NCBI RefSeq assembly: GCF_001315105.1
Contig: NZ_BAZR01000003.1
Coordinates: 310,001 to 374,000 of the forward strand
DNA from: Paenibacillus sp. JCM 10914
Lineage (GTDB): Bacteria > Bacillota > Bacilli > Paenibacillales > Paenibacillaceae
Direction: 5' to 3'
Length of the DNA: 64,000 nt
In this document: positions 8,412-17,458 of the stretch, one piece after another
How the letters are laid out: every line of letters starts with the position of its first letter
How positions within the stretch are numbered: position 1 is the first letter of the stretch
Made by a program: the position numbers and the translations under genes
Notes under the pieces: generated by a model
Database searches by the model: none
The model's input: only the letters and a program-made list of their open reading frames with translations
Told to the model about the DNA's origin: nothing

Positions 8412-8920
8412 ATGACAGTAGAGATCATCAAGGTGTACAAGGAGCATGTTCCACCTGCCCGTCTGATTGGCAAGCGATATACGGAGGAAGACCGGAATGC
8501 AATGGGGAGCTTTGCAGATCAATGGCAAACATGGTTTGCGAATGATTGGTTTGAGGAGATAGCGAAGCTGGGAACTTTGCAGGAAGTACAGCGTTCGTCC
8601 TTTGGGATGATGCGGATGACCGGGAATCAGTTCGAATATTGGATCGGTATGCTATTCCCGCAGGACACGGAAGTTCCCGCAGGATTCCGTCACGCAGATT
8701 TGGCGGATGCTGATGTGGGAATTTGCTGGATATATGGCAATGCGACTCAGGTGAACTCTACGGGCTAGAGCCGCACAATCAATGCATGGCCAAGTTCGAT
8801 GAACAAGGATGGCAGATGGATGAGAACGCGTGGTTTTTTGAGCGATATCATGAAACTCGTTTCACATCGGCAGATGAGAAGGGGAACGTGGTGCTCGATT
8901 ATGGTGTTTATTTAAAATAA
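8412..8920 (+). pseudogene. GyrI-like / AraC effector-binding-domain protein, frameshifted
   Basis: The ATG at 8412 follows AGGAGG. The first ~110 codons ('VYKEHVPPARLIGKRYTEEDR' to 'ADVGICWIYGN') and the last ~50 ('SGELYGLEPHNQCMAKFDEQGW' to the stop at 8920) form one GyrI-like small-molecule-binding protein of about 170 residues, but they lie in different frames. Loss of one base between about 8739 and 8745 accounts for the break. Stand-alone proteins of this fold bind or sequester small ligands. No catalytic call is made. The sequence is otherwise undecayed, so a sequencing deletion is the likely cause. Confidence 0.7.
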
Positions 8921-9013
8921 TACAATAAGGAAAATCATATGATATTGGAGCGGTTTTATGAAGTCCATTTTAAGGTATGAATGACACATCCAGTATGCTT
9001 AAAAGTTAAACGC

Positions 9014-9042
9014 TTGAATTATAGACTTTGTTTATCTATAAT
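9014..9042 (+). promoter_or_regulatory. Promoter of the Rrf2 gene with overlapping inverted-repeat operator
   Basis: TTGAAT and a perfect TATAAT are 17 bases apart. Within them TTATAGA (9019-9025) and TCTATAA (9035-9041) form an inverted repeat with a 9-base spacer, so a bound repressor would block the -10. A matching TTATAGA half-site recurs at 9610-9616 before the flavoprotein gene. Autoregulation by the Rrf2 protein is inferred. Confidence 0.65.
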
Positions 9043-9098
9043 GGATATGAAGAGTCTGCAATAAGACATCAGATGTAAAGCACAAAGGAGGTATTCTT

Positions 9099-9592
9099 GT
9101 GCAATTCTCCAAAAGCACGGGGTACGCATTGCATGCATTGATTCATCTCGCGCGTTCCGAGCGTGGTCAGAACGTGGGGATCAAGGAATTATCCGCGCTG
9201 CTTGGTGTTTCGGAGAGCTATTTATCCAAAATTATGTCCAAGCTGCGGCAGGATGGTATTGTGAAAGCCGTGACGGGAGTCAATGGTGGTTACGAGCTGG
9301 CGCGGTCGGCCGACCAGATTACCTTCCTTGAGGTGATTCAGATTATTGAAGGCCGGCAGAGGTTGTATGATTGTTTTAGTATGGATGAGGAGCGTCATCA
9401 GTTATTTTTTGAAGCGAAGTCTGGCGATACAGAGCTCAAGGATACTCCGTACACAGCAAGCAATGTTTGGTCAAAAAGGTGATGGACGGCGCTGAGCAAC
9501 AAATGACGGATTATTTAAAGCGTCATACGATTCAGTCGGTATTGGACGCGGCTTCCTTCGAATGCGCGTACCACGAAACCAACAAGAAGTAA
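9099..9592 (+). pseudogene. Rrf2-family transcriptional regulator, frameshifted near its end
   Basis: The GTG start at 9099 follows AAAGGAGG. The N-terminal ~85 residues are a winged helix ('GYALHALIHLAR', 'LSALLGVSESYLSKIMSKLRQDGIV', 'GVNGGYELAR') with the Rrf2 'ITFLEVIQIIEG' segment. The frame closes at 9482, but the expected tail, beginning 'CLVKKVMDGAEQQMTDYLKRH', continues in the next frame to a TAA at 9592, giving about 164 residues. One base is missing around 9455-9464. Such regulators sense redox, thiol or metal stress. The target is probably the flavoprotein gene 57 bases downstream, which carries a copy of the operator half-site. Confidence 0.8.
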
Positions 9593-9648
9593 CCCTTCTT
9601 GTGTTCTGATTATAGATATAAAAGATCCGTAAAGGTGGTATATTAAAC

Positions 9649-10569
9649 ATGACAAAACACACACAACTCCATGATGCGATGATCATCGGTGGAGGACCTG
9701 CGGGGTTAAGCGCGGGACTAGTCTTGGGAAGAGCAAGGAAGCATGTCGTGATTATGGATGAGGGACGTCCGCGGAATCACGTTACTCGGGAGACGCATGG
9801 TTTTCTAACGCGGGATGGAGTTAGTCCGGCTGAGTTTCGGAGTATTGCCAGGGAGCAGATACAGGCGTATCCTTCCGTTCGTTTTGTGGAGGAATCAGCA
9901 GTGAGCGTTGCAGGTTCTGACGGGGATTTTCAAGTAACAACAAGTCAAGGGAAGGTGTACCGTGCGAAGAAGCTGCTCTTCGCAGTAGGCAAGAAAGATC
10001 GTCTGCCGGTCATCGAGGGCTTAGGGGACGTGTACGGGAAAAGCGCGTTTGTCTGCCCCTATTGCGATGGATGGGAGCTCAGGGATCAGCCGCTGGTCGT
10101 CATAGCCAAGGGCGAGGGGGCGGTGCATTTTGCGAAAGTGATTGCTGGCTGGAGTGATCGATATACAATTTGCACGAACGGTCCTGACGAAATGACGGCA
10201 GAGCAGCGGGAAGATCTCAAGCGGCATAACATTCCGGTATACGACACCCCCATTCGTCTTATCGATTCGAGCAATGGTCTGGTTCAGCAAGTGGTGTTGG
10301 AGGATGGAACTCGCTTGCCGTGTACAGGTATATTTTTTGCACCGCAGCTCGTTACCGGTTCCGATCTTCCGGCATCCATCGGCTGTCAATTGAACGAAGC
10401 TGGGAGTGTGATCGTGGATTCCTTTGGCAAAACCAACGTACCAGGCGTATATAGTGCCGGGGATGCTGCTACGGAGATGTACCAAGCTATTGTGGCTGCT
10501 TCAATGGGTTCTATGGCCGCTGCTGGACTAAATAGTGAACTGCTCATGGAGAATTGGAATCGTAAATAA
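9649..10569 (+). CDS. Thioredoxin-reductase-like NAD(P)/FAD-dependent oxidoreductase
   Basis: 306 residues with an AAAGGTGG box. It has an FAD-binding 'DAMIIGGGPAGLSAGLVLGRA', the redox-active disulfide 'FVCPYCDGWELRD' and the C-terminal flavin contact 'NVPGVYSAGDAATE'. The layout is that of low-molecular-weight TrxB, but the CPYC active site and 'DGWE' mark the TrxB-like subgroup rather than the housekeeping CATC enzyme. The predicted NAD(P) domain lacks a clear second GxGxxG. It probably reduces an unknown disulfide or quinone partner, under control of the Rrf2 protein upstream. Confidence 0.88.
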   Translation: MTKHTQLHDAMIIGGGPAGLSAGLVLGRARKHVVIMDEGRPRNHVTRETHGFLTRDGVSPAEFRSIAREQIQAYPSVRFVEESAVSVAGSDGDFQVTTSQGKVYRAKKLLFAVGKKDRLPVIEGLGDVYGKSAFVCPYCDGWELRDQPLVVIAKGEGAVHFAKVIAGWSDRYTICTNGPDEMTAEQREDLKRHNIPVYDTPIRLIDSSNGLVQQVVLEDGTRLPCTGIFFAPQLVTGSDLPASIGCQLNEAGSVIVDSFGKTNVPGVYSAGDAATEMYQAIVAASMGSMAAAGLNSELLMENWNRK

Positions 10570-10605
10570 AGCGTAGCAGGTTGGGGTTGTTATCCAACCA
10601 TATTA

Positions 10606-10640
10606 AAATCCCTCGATCTACATGATCAGGGGGATTTTTT
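10606..10640 (+). terminator. Intrinsic terminator after the flavoprotein gene
   Basis: AATCCC...GATC and GATC...GGGGATT arms are followed by six T residues. Confidence 0.8.
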
Positions 10641-10812
10641 AATTATAAATGAATCTTACACACACGCCGCACCAAAGACTGGGCTATGATGGAAACAACA
10701 ACGAACAGGAAGGGTGTTTGGAATGAGAACAATGTGGAATGTCCCATCTCAATTTAGTTGGAGGGATATAGCATTTAGATAGATCCCTCCATATTACGGA
10801 GGAGAATGATAT

Positions 10813-12548
10813 TTGAATTCAAGAACGAGGAAGTTTTTTTCTTATTATCGACCCTATATCGGGCTTCTTACGGCCGATCTGATATGTGCATTTATCGTAT
10901 CGGCGATTACGCTAGCTCTGCCGTTGTGTATCCGTTATATCACGATTCATATCCTGGAGCAGAACGCTCCTGATGCACGAAGCCAAATCTATGTCATGGG
11001 TGCTGTCATGCTAGCACTGGTCATCATTCATACGGTGTGTGACATCTTTATTTCCTATAAAGGGCATATGATGGGTGCTACATGGAAAGTGACATGAGAA
11101 GTGAAATGTTTGATCATCTGCAGAAGCTGTCGTTCAGCTTTTACGATGAGAACAAGACCGGGCAATTAATGACCCGCACCACCAATGATATATTGGCTAT
11201 GACGGAGTTGTATCATCATGGGCCGGAGGACATCCTGATTTCACTCATGAAGTTCTTGGGTGCTTTTATCATCTTAATGTATATAGATGTAAAGTTAACC
11301 TTGATCGTCTTTCTGTTCCTGCCGATTATGGTGATATTCGCACTTTACTTCAATCAGAAGATGAATGTTGCACTCCGAGTGAGTAAGGATCGAATCGGCG
11401 ATATTAACGCACAAGTCGAAGATTCTCTTGCCGGGATACGCGTAGTGAAATCCTTTACGAATGAGCAGGTCGAGAAGAGCAAGTTCGTTTACGCCAATCA
11501 GCGTTTTGTGGACAGTAGACGGGATGGGTACAGGAGCGAGACATATTTTCACGAGGGGCTAGTCGGCTTTACCCAACTGATTACGATCGCGGTGATTGTG
11601 TTCGGTGGCGCTGCCATTGTGGGATCTTCACTCGTCTTGGCTGACCTGCTGACATTCTTTCTGTGCGTCGGAATTTTGATCGAGCCGATCAAGCGAGCGG
11701 CGAATTTTGCCAGGTTGTATCAGGAAGGCATCACGGGATTTGATCGATTCATGGACATTCTGGAAGTGGAGCCTGCTATCGAGGATGATAAGGATGCACG
11801 GGAACTCGGGCAAGTGCGGGGAAGTGTGACTTTTTGTGAGGTTGGTTTTAAATACAAAGAGAATTACGATTACGTACTGAGGAATGTATCGCTTGACATT
11901 CAAGCCGGTGAATACATTGCACTTGTCGGACCATCGGGCGTCGGTAAAACAACGCTGTGCTCGCTCATTCCCCGTTTCTATGAAACGAGTGAGGGGAGCA
12001 TCATGATTGATGGTCATAATATTCGTGAAGTGACTCAGCGGTCATTACGACAGCAGATCGGCATGGTGCAGCAGGACGTGTATTTGTTCGCGGGAACCGT
12101 TGCCGAGAATATTCGTTACGGGAAGATGAATGCGGACATGGAGGAGATCATTGCGGCCGCACGGCAAGCGAATGCTCATGATTTCATCATGACACTTCCG
12201 GATGGCTATGATACCGATATCGGCCAGCGAGGTGTCAAATTATCCGGCGGGCAGAAGCAACGGTTGAGCATAGCTCGCGTGTTCTTGAAGAATCCGCCCA
12301 TTATTATTTTTGATGAAGCGACAAGCTCACTGGATAATGAGAGCGAGAAGGCTGTACAGGAATCGCTTGAGCGGTTAAGTCGGAAGCGTACGACGATCGT
12401 GATCGCACATCGGCTTACCACGGTTCGAAACGCCCAGCGAATTATCGTTCTGTCGGATGACGGGATTGAAGAGCAGGGGACGCACGAGCAGTTGATGGCT
12501 CATAACGGCAGTTACGCAAGACTCTATAACGTACAGTCAGAGATTTAA
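10813..12548 (+). pseudogene. ABC exporter (fused membrane and ATPase domains), frameshifted
   Basis: The TTG start at 10813 follows GGAGGAG. The first part (10813-11097) encodes two membrane helices. The rest (about 11082-12548) holds the remaining membrane domain and the ATPase, with Walker A 'GPSGVGKTTL', signature 'LSGGQKQR', Walker B 'IIIFDEATSSLD' and H-loop 'IAHRL'. The two frames join at 'GHMMGA / MESDMRSEMFDHLQKLSF', so one base is missing near 11079-11082. Rejoined, it is a half-transporter of about 578 residues that would dimerise, as in YknU- or LmrA-type multidrug exporters. Substrate unknown. Confidence 0.85.
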
Positions 12549-12551
12549 TTA

Positions 12552-12602
12552 AGAAGGCGATCTGTTAACCGGTGTTTCCACTGGTAAACGGATCGCCTTC
12601 TG
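12552..12602. terminator. Bidirectional terminator between ABC exporter and terC
   Basis: AGAAGGCGATC and GATCGCCTTCT are perfect 11-base arms around an inner AACCGG/CTGGT hairpin. Confidence 0.75.
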
Positions 12603-12615
12603 TACGTTTAGCTGC

Positions 12616-13434
12616 TTAATTTGTACTACCTGGTTGTTGCTCCTCCACCTCTTTGATGGCGTTATCCTCTTCAGGGATCTCTTGCTTAGTTGAACCGAAC
12701 CATCCGATTAGAGCGATGAGTACGAGCACGATATAGAAGCTGGCTTTCCAGGCAGAACTCTCTGGGAAGTGGTGGTCGATAATCGCTACGTCCGGATGTG
12801 CCAATGTTAGCACGGCCAGTTTGACTCCGACCCATCCTACGATCAAGAAGGCAGCAACTTCAAGTCCAGGGCGTTGTTGCAGCAGCTTCACGAAGTAGGA
12901 GGCTGCAAATCGCATGATGATAAGCCCGATGAATCCGCCGAGGAAAATGACGATGAACTGACCGCCGTCCAATCCCCCGATGTTCGGCAAACCGCTGGCA
13001 GGCAAGGCAACTGCCAGCGCAACAGCAGCCAGAATCGAGTCAACCGCAAATGCGATGTCGGCCACTTCGACCTTGAATACCGTCATCCAGAATCCGGATT
13101 GCTTCTTCGGTTTAGCAGGTTTCGATACAGCATCTTCCGTAGGTTTCCTGCCTTTGATGAAGTGCTTTAGGGTGTGATTGACCGAAATGTACAGGAGGTA
13201 TAACGCACCGATTGCCTGCACTTGCCATACGTCCACCAGGAATGAGATAAGAAAGAGTGATCCGATCCGGAATACAAAGGCACCGAGCAAGCCGTAGAAC
13301 AGCGCTTTTTTTCGTTGTTCTTCTGGCAAATGCTTAACCATGATGGCGAGGACCAGCGCGTTATCTGCTGCAAGCAAGCCCTCCAGTGCGATGAGTACGA
13401 GCAGTACCCATCCGTACTCTAGCAATAATTCCAT
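12616..13434 (-). CDS. TerC-family integral membrane protein, probable Mn2+ exporter (YkoY type)
   Basis: 272 residues, with several hydrophobic helices. 'ALEGLLAADNALVLAIMVKHLP' carries the conserved acidic residues of TerC proteins in the membrane, and 'VFKVEVADIAFAVDSILAAVA' is the second signature. An AGGAGG box precedes the ATG. A yybP-ykoY manganese riboswitch lies in its 5' leader, which is how ykoY-type genes are controlled. TerC proteins are linked to manganese efflux and metalation of exported proteins. The C-terminus is hydrophilic. Confidence 0.88.
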   Translation of the reverse strand: MELLLEYGWVLLVLIALEGLLAADNALVLAIMVKHLPEEQRKKALFYGLLGAFVFRIGSLFLISFLVDVWQVQAIGALYLLYISVNHTLKHFIKGRKPTEDAVSKPAKPKKQSGFWMTVFKVEVADIAFAVDSILAAVALAVALPASGLPNIGGLDGGQFIVIFLGGFIGLIIMRFAASYFVKLLQQRPGLEVAAFLIVGWVGVKLAVLTLAHPDVAIIDHHFPESSAWKASFYIVLVLIALIGWFGSTKQEIPEEDNAIKEVEEQQPGSTN

Positions 13435-13466
13435 GTAACATCCTCCTAGTTGAGTTATGAACGTAC

Positions 13467-13499
13467 CAAAAAAAGACCTTCACCGGCCGGTGAAGGTCT
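13467..13499 (-). terminator. Second (downstream) terminator in the riboswitch leader
   Basis: A 26-base perfect palindrome (arms AGACCTTCACC / GGTGAAGGTCT, positions 13474-13499) is followed on the minus strand by seven T residues. It repeats the arm sequence of the terminator just upstream. Confidence 0.8.
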
Positions 13500-13501
13500 C
13501 C

Positions 13502-13545
13502 CTAAAAATAAAGAGACCTTCACCACAGTGTGTGGTAAAGGTCTC
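13502..13545 (-). terminator. Riboswitch expression-platform terminator
   Basis: On the minus strand GAGACCTTTACCACA pairs with TGTGGTGAAGGTCTC, followed by TTTATTTTT. The 5' arm is also the 3' strand that closes the aptamer, giving the mutually exclusive pairing expected of an ON switch. Confidence 0.8.
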
Positions 13546-13660
13546 GCAAACAACCGAAGGTTGCCAACAAAGCCGGGGATCAATCCATAATCCCGAAATG
13601 ACGACTTTGCTGTAAAAGCTACTCCCCTTTAATCACTTCCTCATAACCGATATCGTCATC
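13540..13660 (-). ncRNA. yybP-ykoY manganese riboswitch
   Basis: On the minus strand the leader contains AAAGGGGAGTAGC (13618-13631), CAGCAAAGTCGTCA, then CCCGGCTTTGTTGGC and GCGAGACCTT. These are the conserved blocks of the yybP-ykoY family, which binds Mn2+ across two facing loops. It sits directly before a terC/ykoY gene, the family's typical target. A helper hairpin AACCGA/TCGGTT lies at its 5' side. Metal binding is expected to prevent terminator formation and allow terC expression. Confidence 0.9.
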
Positions 13661-13677
13661 GGTTACGCCGTGATATA

Positions 13678-13706
13678 AAGATATATAGTTTTGATCAGGA
13701 AGTCAA
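13678..13706 (-). promoter_or_regulatory. Promoter of the riboswitch-terC transcript
   Basis: On the minus strand TTGACT and TATCTT are separated by 17 bases. Transcription would start a few bases before the riboswitch, giving a leader of about 235 bases. Confidence 0.6.
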
Positions 13707-13739
13707 GCTTTTTTTAATCGTGGATATGCACCATCTTCG

Positions 13740-14636
13740 TCAGGTGTGACCTGCGGGCTGTTTAGCGGGTGCAGGCTTTTTGAATTCTATATTGATCGAA
13801 GAAATCACAACGCTCAGCAGAACCACGGCTGCGCCAAGGAACTCCCTGGAATTCATGACTTCTTGCATGAACCAGTATCCGCATATCGCAGCAAATACAG
13901 GCTCAAGCGAGAATACAAGACCCGTACGTGCAGGAGTTGTATATTTCTGAGCAATGGTCTGCAGGATAAATCCTAGTCCACTGCAGATCAGGCTAAGGAA
14001 CAGGATCGCGATCCAACCGTCGCTTGTGGATGGCAGCGTCGGATTCTCGAAGATGAGTGAGAAGATGAGGGCATAGAGTCCCGCGAATCCTAGTTGCATG
14101 ATTCCCAGATTCAGCGCGTCCACTTTGCGGGCTGCGACGCTAACCACATTGATGTGGAGCGCATAACATAAAGCCGCGATGATACAGAGCAGATCACCGG
14201 CATTGAACGTCAACGGCAGCTTAACGGTTAACAGCATGATACCGATAAGCGCGAGGCTAATGCTGAACATGGTTTTCTTCTCCATTCTTTTCTTGAACAG
14301 GAAGGTATGTAGCAGCGGGACGAACACCACGGTTAGGCTTACCAGGAATCCAGCGTTCGATGTCGATGTCGTCTTCAGGCCGAACGTGAGCGCCGTGAAC
14401 ATGATGAAAAGGATCACGCCGACGACCATGGCGTAGCGAATCGTTGTTGCATCGATTTGACGTAATTTTGGATACAGGATAACGGCGGCAAGGAGAAAGG
14501 CCAATCCGAAGCGGAGGGCGATGAGATTAAACTCTCCAATAGAGCTGAGTCCCATTTTCATAAACAAATATGACGAGCCCCAGCACAAGGTGACAAACAA
14601 AATAAGCAGATCGGCTTTCAGCGGTTTCAATTTCAA
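13740..14636 (-). CDS. EamA/DMT-family transporter
   Basis: 298 residues, ten predicted membrane helices arranged as two EamA halves. The first begins 'ADLLILFVTLCWGSSYLFMKMGL' and the second 'LLCIIAALCYALHINVVSVAARK'. 'SLEPVFAAICGYWFMQE' near the end is the family's conserved signature. Start is a TTG (14636, or 14630) behind AAGGAGGA. Such transporters export amino acids or metabolites; substrate not predictable. It is divergent from the LysR gene 121 bases away, a common arrangement in which LysR controls the exporter. Confidence 0.88.
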   Translation of the reverse strand: MKLKPLKADLLILFVTLCWGSSYLFMKMGLSSIGEFNLIALRFGLAFLLAAVILYPKLRQIDATTIRYAMVVGVILFIMFTALTFGLKTTSTSNAGFLVSLTVVFVPLLHTFLFKKRMEKKTMFSISLALIGIMLLTVKLPLTFNAGDLLCIIAALCYALHINVVSVAARKVDALNLGIMQLGFAGLYALIFSLIFENPTLPSTSDGWIAILFLSLICSGLGFILQTIAQKYTTPARTGLVFSLEPVFAAICGYWFMQEVMNSREFLGAAVVLLSVVISSINIEFKKPAPAKQPAGHT

Positions 14637-14757
14637 TTTCCTCCTTCAATTCATGACCCAGAATCCAGTATACTGAGGGAGTTAACACAAGTAAAACAAA
14701 TGTTTCTTATAATTAACATGAGGAAAATTAATGTAAATAATATCAGGAGGAATCGGC

Positions 14758-15627
14758 ATGAGCATCAACAAATTCAAGGTATTTCTGAGGGTGGTTGAAC
14801 TCGGCAGTCTAACCCGAGCAGCGGAAGAGATGGGTTTTACGCAATCCGGTGTCAGCCATATCATCAACAGTCTAGAAGATGAATTTAATTTAACTTTATT
14901 GATCCGCAGTCGCTCAGGCGTTCGATTGACAACGAACGGAGAGGAGCTACTGAAGACGATCCGTGAAATATTGAAGTGGAATGCGCATCTCGAACAAGAA
15001 ATTGCCGCTATACACGGGATTGAACTCGGTATTATTCATATCGGCACTTTCACGAGTGTTGCCGTACACTGGTTGCCAGGAATTATTAAGGACTTCCAGC
15101 GAGATTATCCGAATATCGAGATTCGGCTAGTCGAGGGGGATTATCGTGAAATTGAGGATTGGATATCAGAAGGGAGAATCGATTGCGGATTCCTCTCGTT
15201 GCCAACCTGGGATACATTTGATGTCATACCGCTCCATCAGGAGCCGATGCTGGTGTTGCTGCCGCTGGACCATCCGTTAGCTAGTCAGGACTTCATCACA
15301 TTGTCCCAGCTAGAGAATGAACCGTTTATCATGCCGAGCAAAGGCTCGGATGATGATGTAAACCGGGTGCTCGAGAGAGTAGCCGCCAAACCAGATATTA
15401 AGTATACGGTGGGCGATGATTATGCCATTATGGCTATGGTTGAGAAGGGGCTGGGAATTAGTATTTTGCCAGAGCTTGTACTGCGCGGGCAACAGCGTAA
15501 TATACGGCTGGCCCAATTGAAAGAACCGTCAAATCGTTCTCTCGGGATTGCAGTTAGTTCAATGCGAGAAGTGTCTCCAGCTACCAAACGCTTCCTGAAC
15601 TACGTTAACAGTTATCCTAAATTGTAA
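14758..15627 (+). CDS. LysR-family transcriptional regulator
   Basis: 289 residues. The winged HTH is at residues 1-60 ('FKVFLRVVELGSLTRAAEEMGFTQSGVSHIINSLEDEF'), followed by a linker helix and a periplasmic-binding-like effector domain beginning 'LGIIHIGTFTSVAVHWLPG'. An AGGAGG box precedes the ATG. It is transcribed divergently from the EamA exporter gene, which is its likely target through the shared 14637-14757 region. Confidence 0.92.
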   Translation: MSINKFKVFLRVVELGSLTRAAEEMGFTQSGVSHIINSLEDEFNLTLLIRSRSGVRLTTNGEELLKTIREILKWNAHLEQEIAAIHGIELGIIHIGTFTSVAVHWLPGIIKDFQRDYPNIEIRLVEGDYREIEDWISEGRIDCGFLSLPTWDTFDVIPLHQEPMLVLLPLDHPLASQDFITLSQLENEPFIMPSKGSDDDVNRVLERVAAKPDIKYTVGDDYAIMAMVEKGLGISILPELVLRGQQRNIRLAQLKEPSNRSLGIAVSSMREVSPATKRFLNYVNSYPKL

Positions 15628-15717
15628 GCAGGTTAGAAAGGTATTTGATTCTTAAAGATCACCAGGGTTTATTAACTGTTATAGACATCATTTATAACAT
15701 GGGGGCGGACATCAAAT

Positions 15718-16599
15718 ATGAAGAAAGCGATGATTATTGTCAATCCGAGTTCAGGTAAAGAATTGGCTCAGAATCAATCTCTCGAAGTTGAAGAGCTGTT
15801 GCAGCGAAAAGGGTATGAAGTTCATATACGCAACACGGAGAAGGAGTGGGATGCCGCGTTGTTCGCCAGGACGACTTGTGAGCAGCAATATGATGCGGTC
15901 ATCTCCATGGGTGGTGACGGTACACTGAACGAAATTGTGAACGGTCTTGCCGAACAAGAACATCGACCAAAGCTTGGCATTATCCCGATGGGCACGGTCA
16001 ATGATTTTGCACGAGCGCTACAGATTCCGCTGGATGGGAAGGAAGCGATTCAGTTGCTTGCGAGCGGGAACGTACGGGATGTGGATATCGGTAAGATTAA
16101 CGAATCCTATTTCATGAATATTGCGGCTGTCGGCAAGATTGCGGAAGCCACGTTCTCTGTTTCCCCTAAAGCGAAGACTTATCTGGGGCCGTTGGCTTAT
16201 CTGATGGAAGGGATTAAGACGTTAGCTTCGAACAATCCTTTCGAGACCCGGATCCTTCACGATCAAGGCGAGTGGCAGGGCGATGCCATTCTCATTCTAT
16301 CAACGTTAACCAATTCGGTTGGAGGCTTCGAGAAGATTGCCCCGGATGCGGAGATCGATGATGGACAATTGAAATGCATCATTATCAAGGACGTCTCCTT
16401 TATTCATTTGGCTAAAATATCAGCGGCTGTACTTCGAGGAGAACATATTGAGGATTCGGGTGTGGAATATATTAGTACCAGGACGCTTGAAATCACGTCC
16501 AATAGCAAGTTGACCACGAACGTGGATGGCGATGAAGGGGATCCATTGCCGTTATATCTCCGGGTTCTGCCAAGGCATCTGAAGGTATTCACGCCATGA
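15718..16599 (+). CDS. Diacylglycerol/lipid kinase family protein (YegS/BmrU type)
   Basis: 293 residues. The N-terminal DAGK catalytic domain contains 'MIIVNPSSGK' and the nucleotide-binding 'SMGGDGTLNEIVNGL', followed by 'LGIIPMGTVNDFARAL'. The C-terminal half is the beta-sandwich of the family. It phosphorylates diacylglycerol or a related lipid with ATP at the membrane. Lone gene with its own terminator. Confidence 0.9.
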   Translation: MKKAMIIVNPSSGKELAQNQSLEVEELLQRKGYEVHIRNTEKEWDAALFARTTCEQQYDAVISMGGDGTLNEIVNGLAEQEHRPKLGIIPMGTVNDFARALQIPLDGKEAIQLLASGNVRDVDIGKINESYFMNIAAVGKIAEATFSVSPKAKTYLGPLAYLMEGIKTLASNNPFETRILHDQGEWQGDAILILSTLTNSVGGFEKIAPDAEIDDGQLKCIIIKDVSFIHLAKISAAVLRGEHIEDSGVEYISTRTLEITSNSKLTTNVDGDEGDPLPLYLRVLPRHLKVFTP

Positions 16600-16605
16600 G
16601 AAAAA

Positions 16606-16656
16606 GAACTGCACTCGATCAGATCCTGGATGATCTGCGAAGTACAGTTCTTTTTG
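16606..16656. terminator. Bidirectional terminator
   Basis: AAGAACTG / CAGTTCTT outer arms enclose an inner GATCAGATC / GATGATCTG stem, with five As before and five Ts after, serving both convergent genes. Confidence 0.75.
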
Positions 16657-16672
16657 TAATCTTATGGAATGT

Positions 16673-17215
16673 TTAGGCGCGGAGAGTCTTGAGTGCTCCA
16701 CTCCATGCAAGTACTTGATCCAGCATACCGTTCACGTTCACCAGGTGCAAATCAGCTGGTTTGAATACGGCACCGTTCTCGAAATCGGTGAACAAGGAGA
16801 GCGCTGCGTGAACGCGAACGTCCGCAACAGACAATTCTCCAAGAATGCCGCGTAAATGCTCAGCTGCGCGAGCACCGCCAACAGAGCCATAACTTACGAT
16901 ACCCGCAGCTTTGTTCGCCCATGGGTCACGAGCGAAATCCAAAGCATTCTTCAAGGCTCCCGAAATACTGTGGTTGTACTCTTGAACGATAAACACGAAA
17001 CCGTCCAATTCAGCAAGCTTGGCGTTCCAAGCAGTAGCCTGCTCGGTTGCATCCGCTTCACCTAACAGTGGAAGCTTAAAGTCTGCAATATCGACGATTT
17101 CGTAGTTGGCATCCCCACGTTGATCTGCAACGCTCTTCACCCAATCCCCGACTTGTGGACTCAGGCGTCCTTGACGCGTGCTTCCTAAGATAATTCCGAT
17201 ATTCAAGTTTGACAT
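16673..17215 (-). CDS. NADPH-dependent FMN reductase
   Basis: 180 residues in a flavodoxin-like fold. 'IGIILGSTRQGRLSPQVGDW' binds the FMN phosphate; 'IVQEYNHSISGALKNALDF' and 'AAGIVSYGSVGGARAAEHL' are the other flavin-binding loops of the FMN_red family. It reduces quinones, azo compounds or metals using NADPH. A GGGAGG box precedes the ATG. Confidence 0.9.
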   Translation of the reverse strand: MSNLNIGIILGSTRQGRLSPQVGDWVKSVADQRGDANYEIVDIADFKLPLLGEADATEQATAWNAKLAELDGFVFIVQEYNHSISGALKNALDFARDPWANKAAGIVSYGSVGGARAAEHLRGILGELSVADVRVHAALSLFTDFENGAVFKPADLHLVNVNGMLDQVLAWSGALKTLRA

Positions 17216-17458
17216 GGTAATTCCCTCCCAATTTATCTGGACTTCATTTATGTTCTGACTGATGTAAAATGTCTGTGCTTATCATAATATTCGTAGGTGT
17301 GTTATGTCAAGTAGCTTACAAAAAGTTTGTTAAATTATTTATTTCACCACATTAATTATCGTGTATAACATGCTACGGCAAGTACCTTAAAGCCATTGAG
17401 GATGCTATACTATAGCTGAATATGGATTACTAAATTTGACGAACAATGAGGTGGAAAC

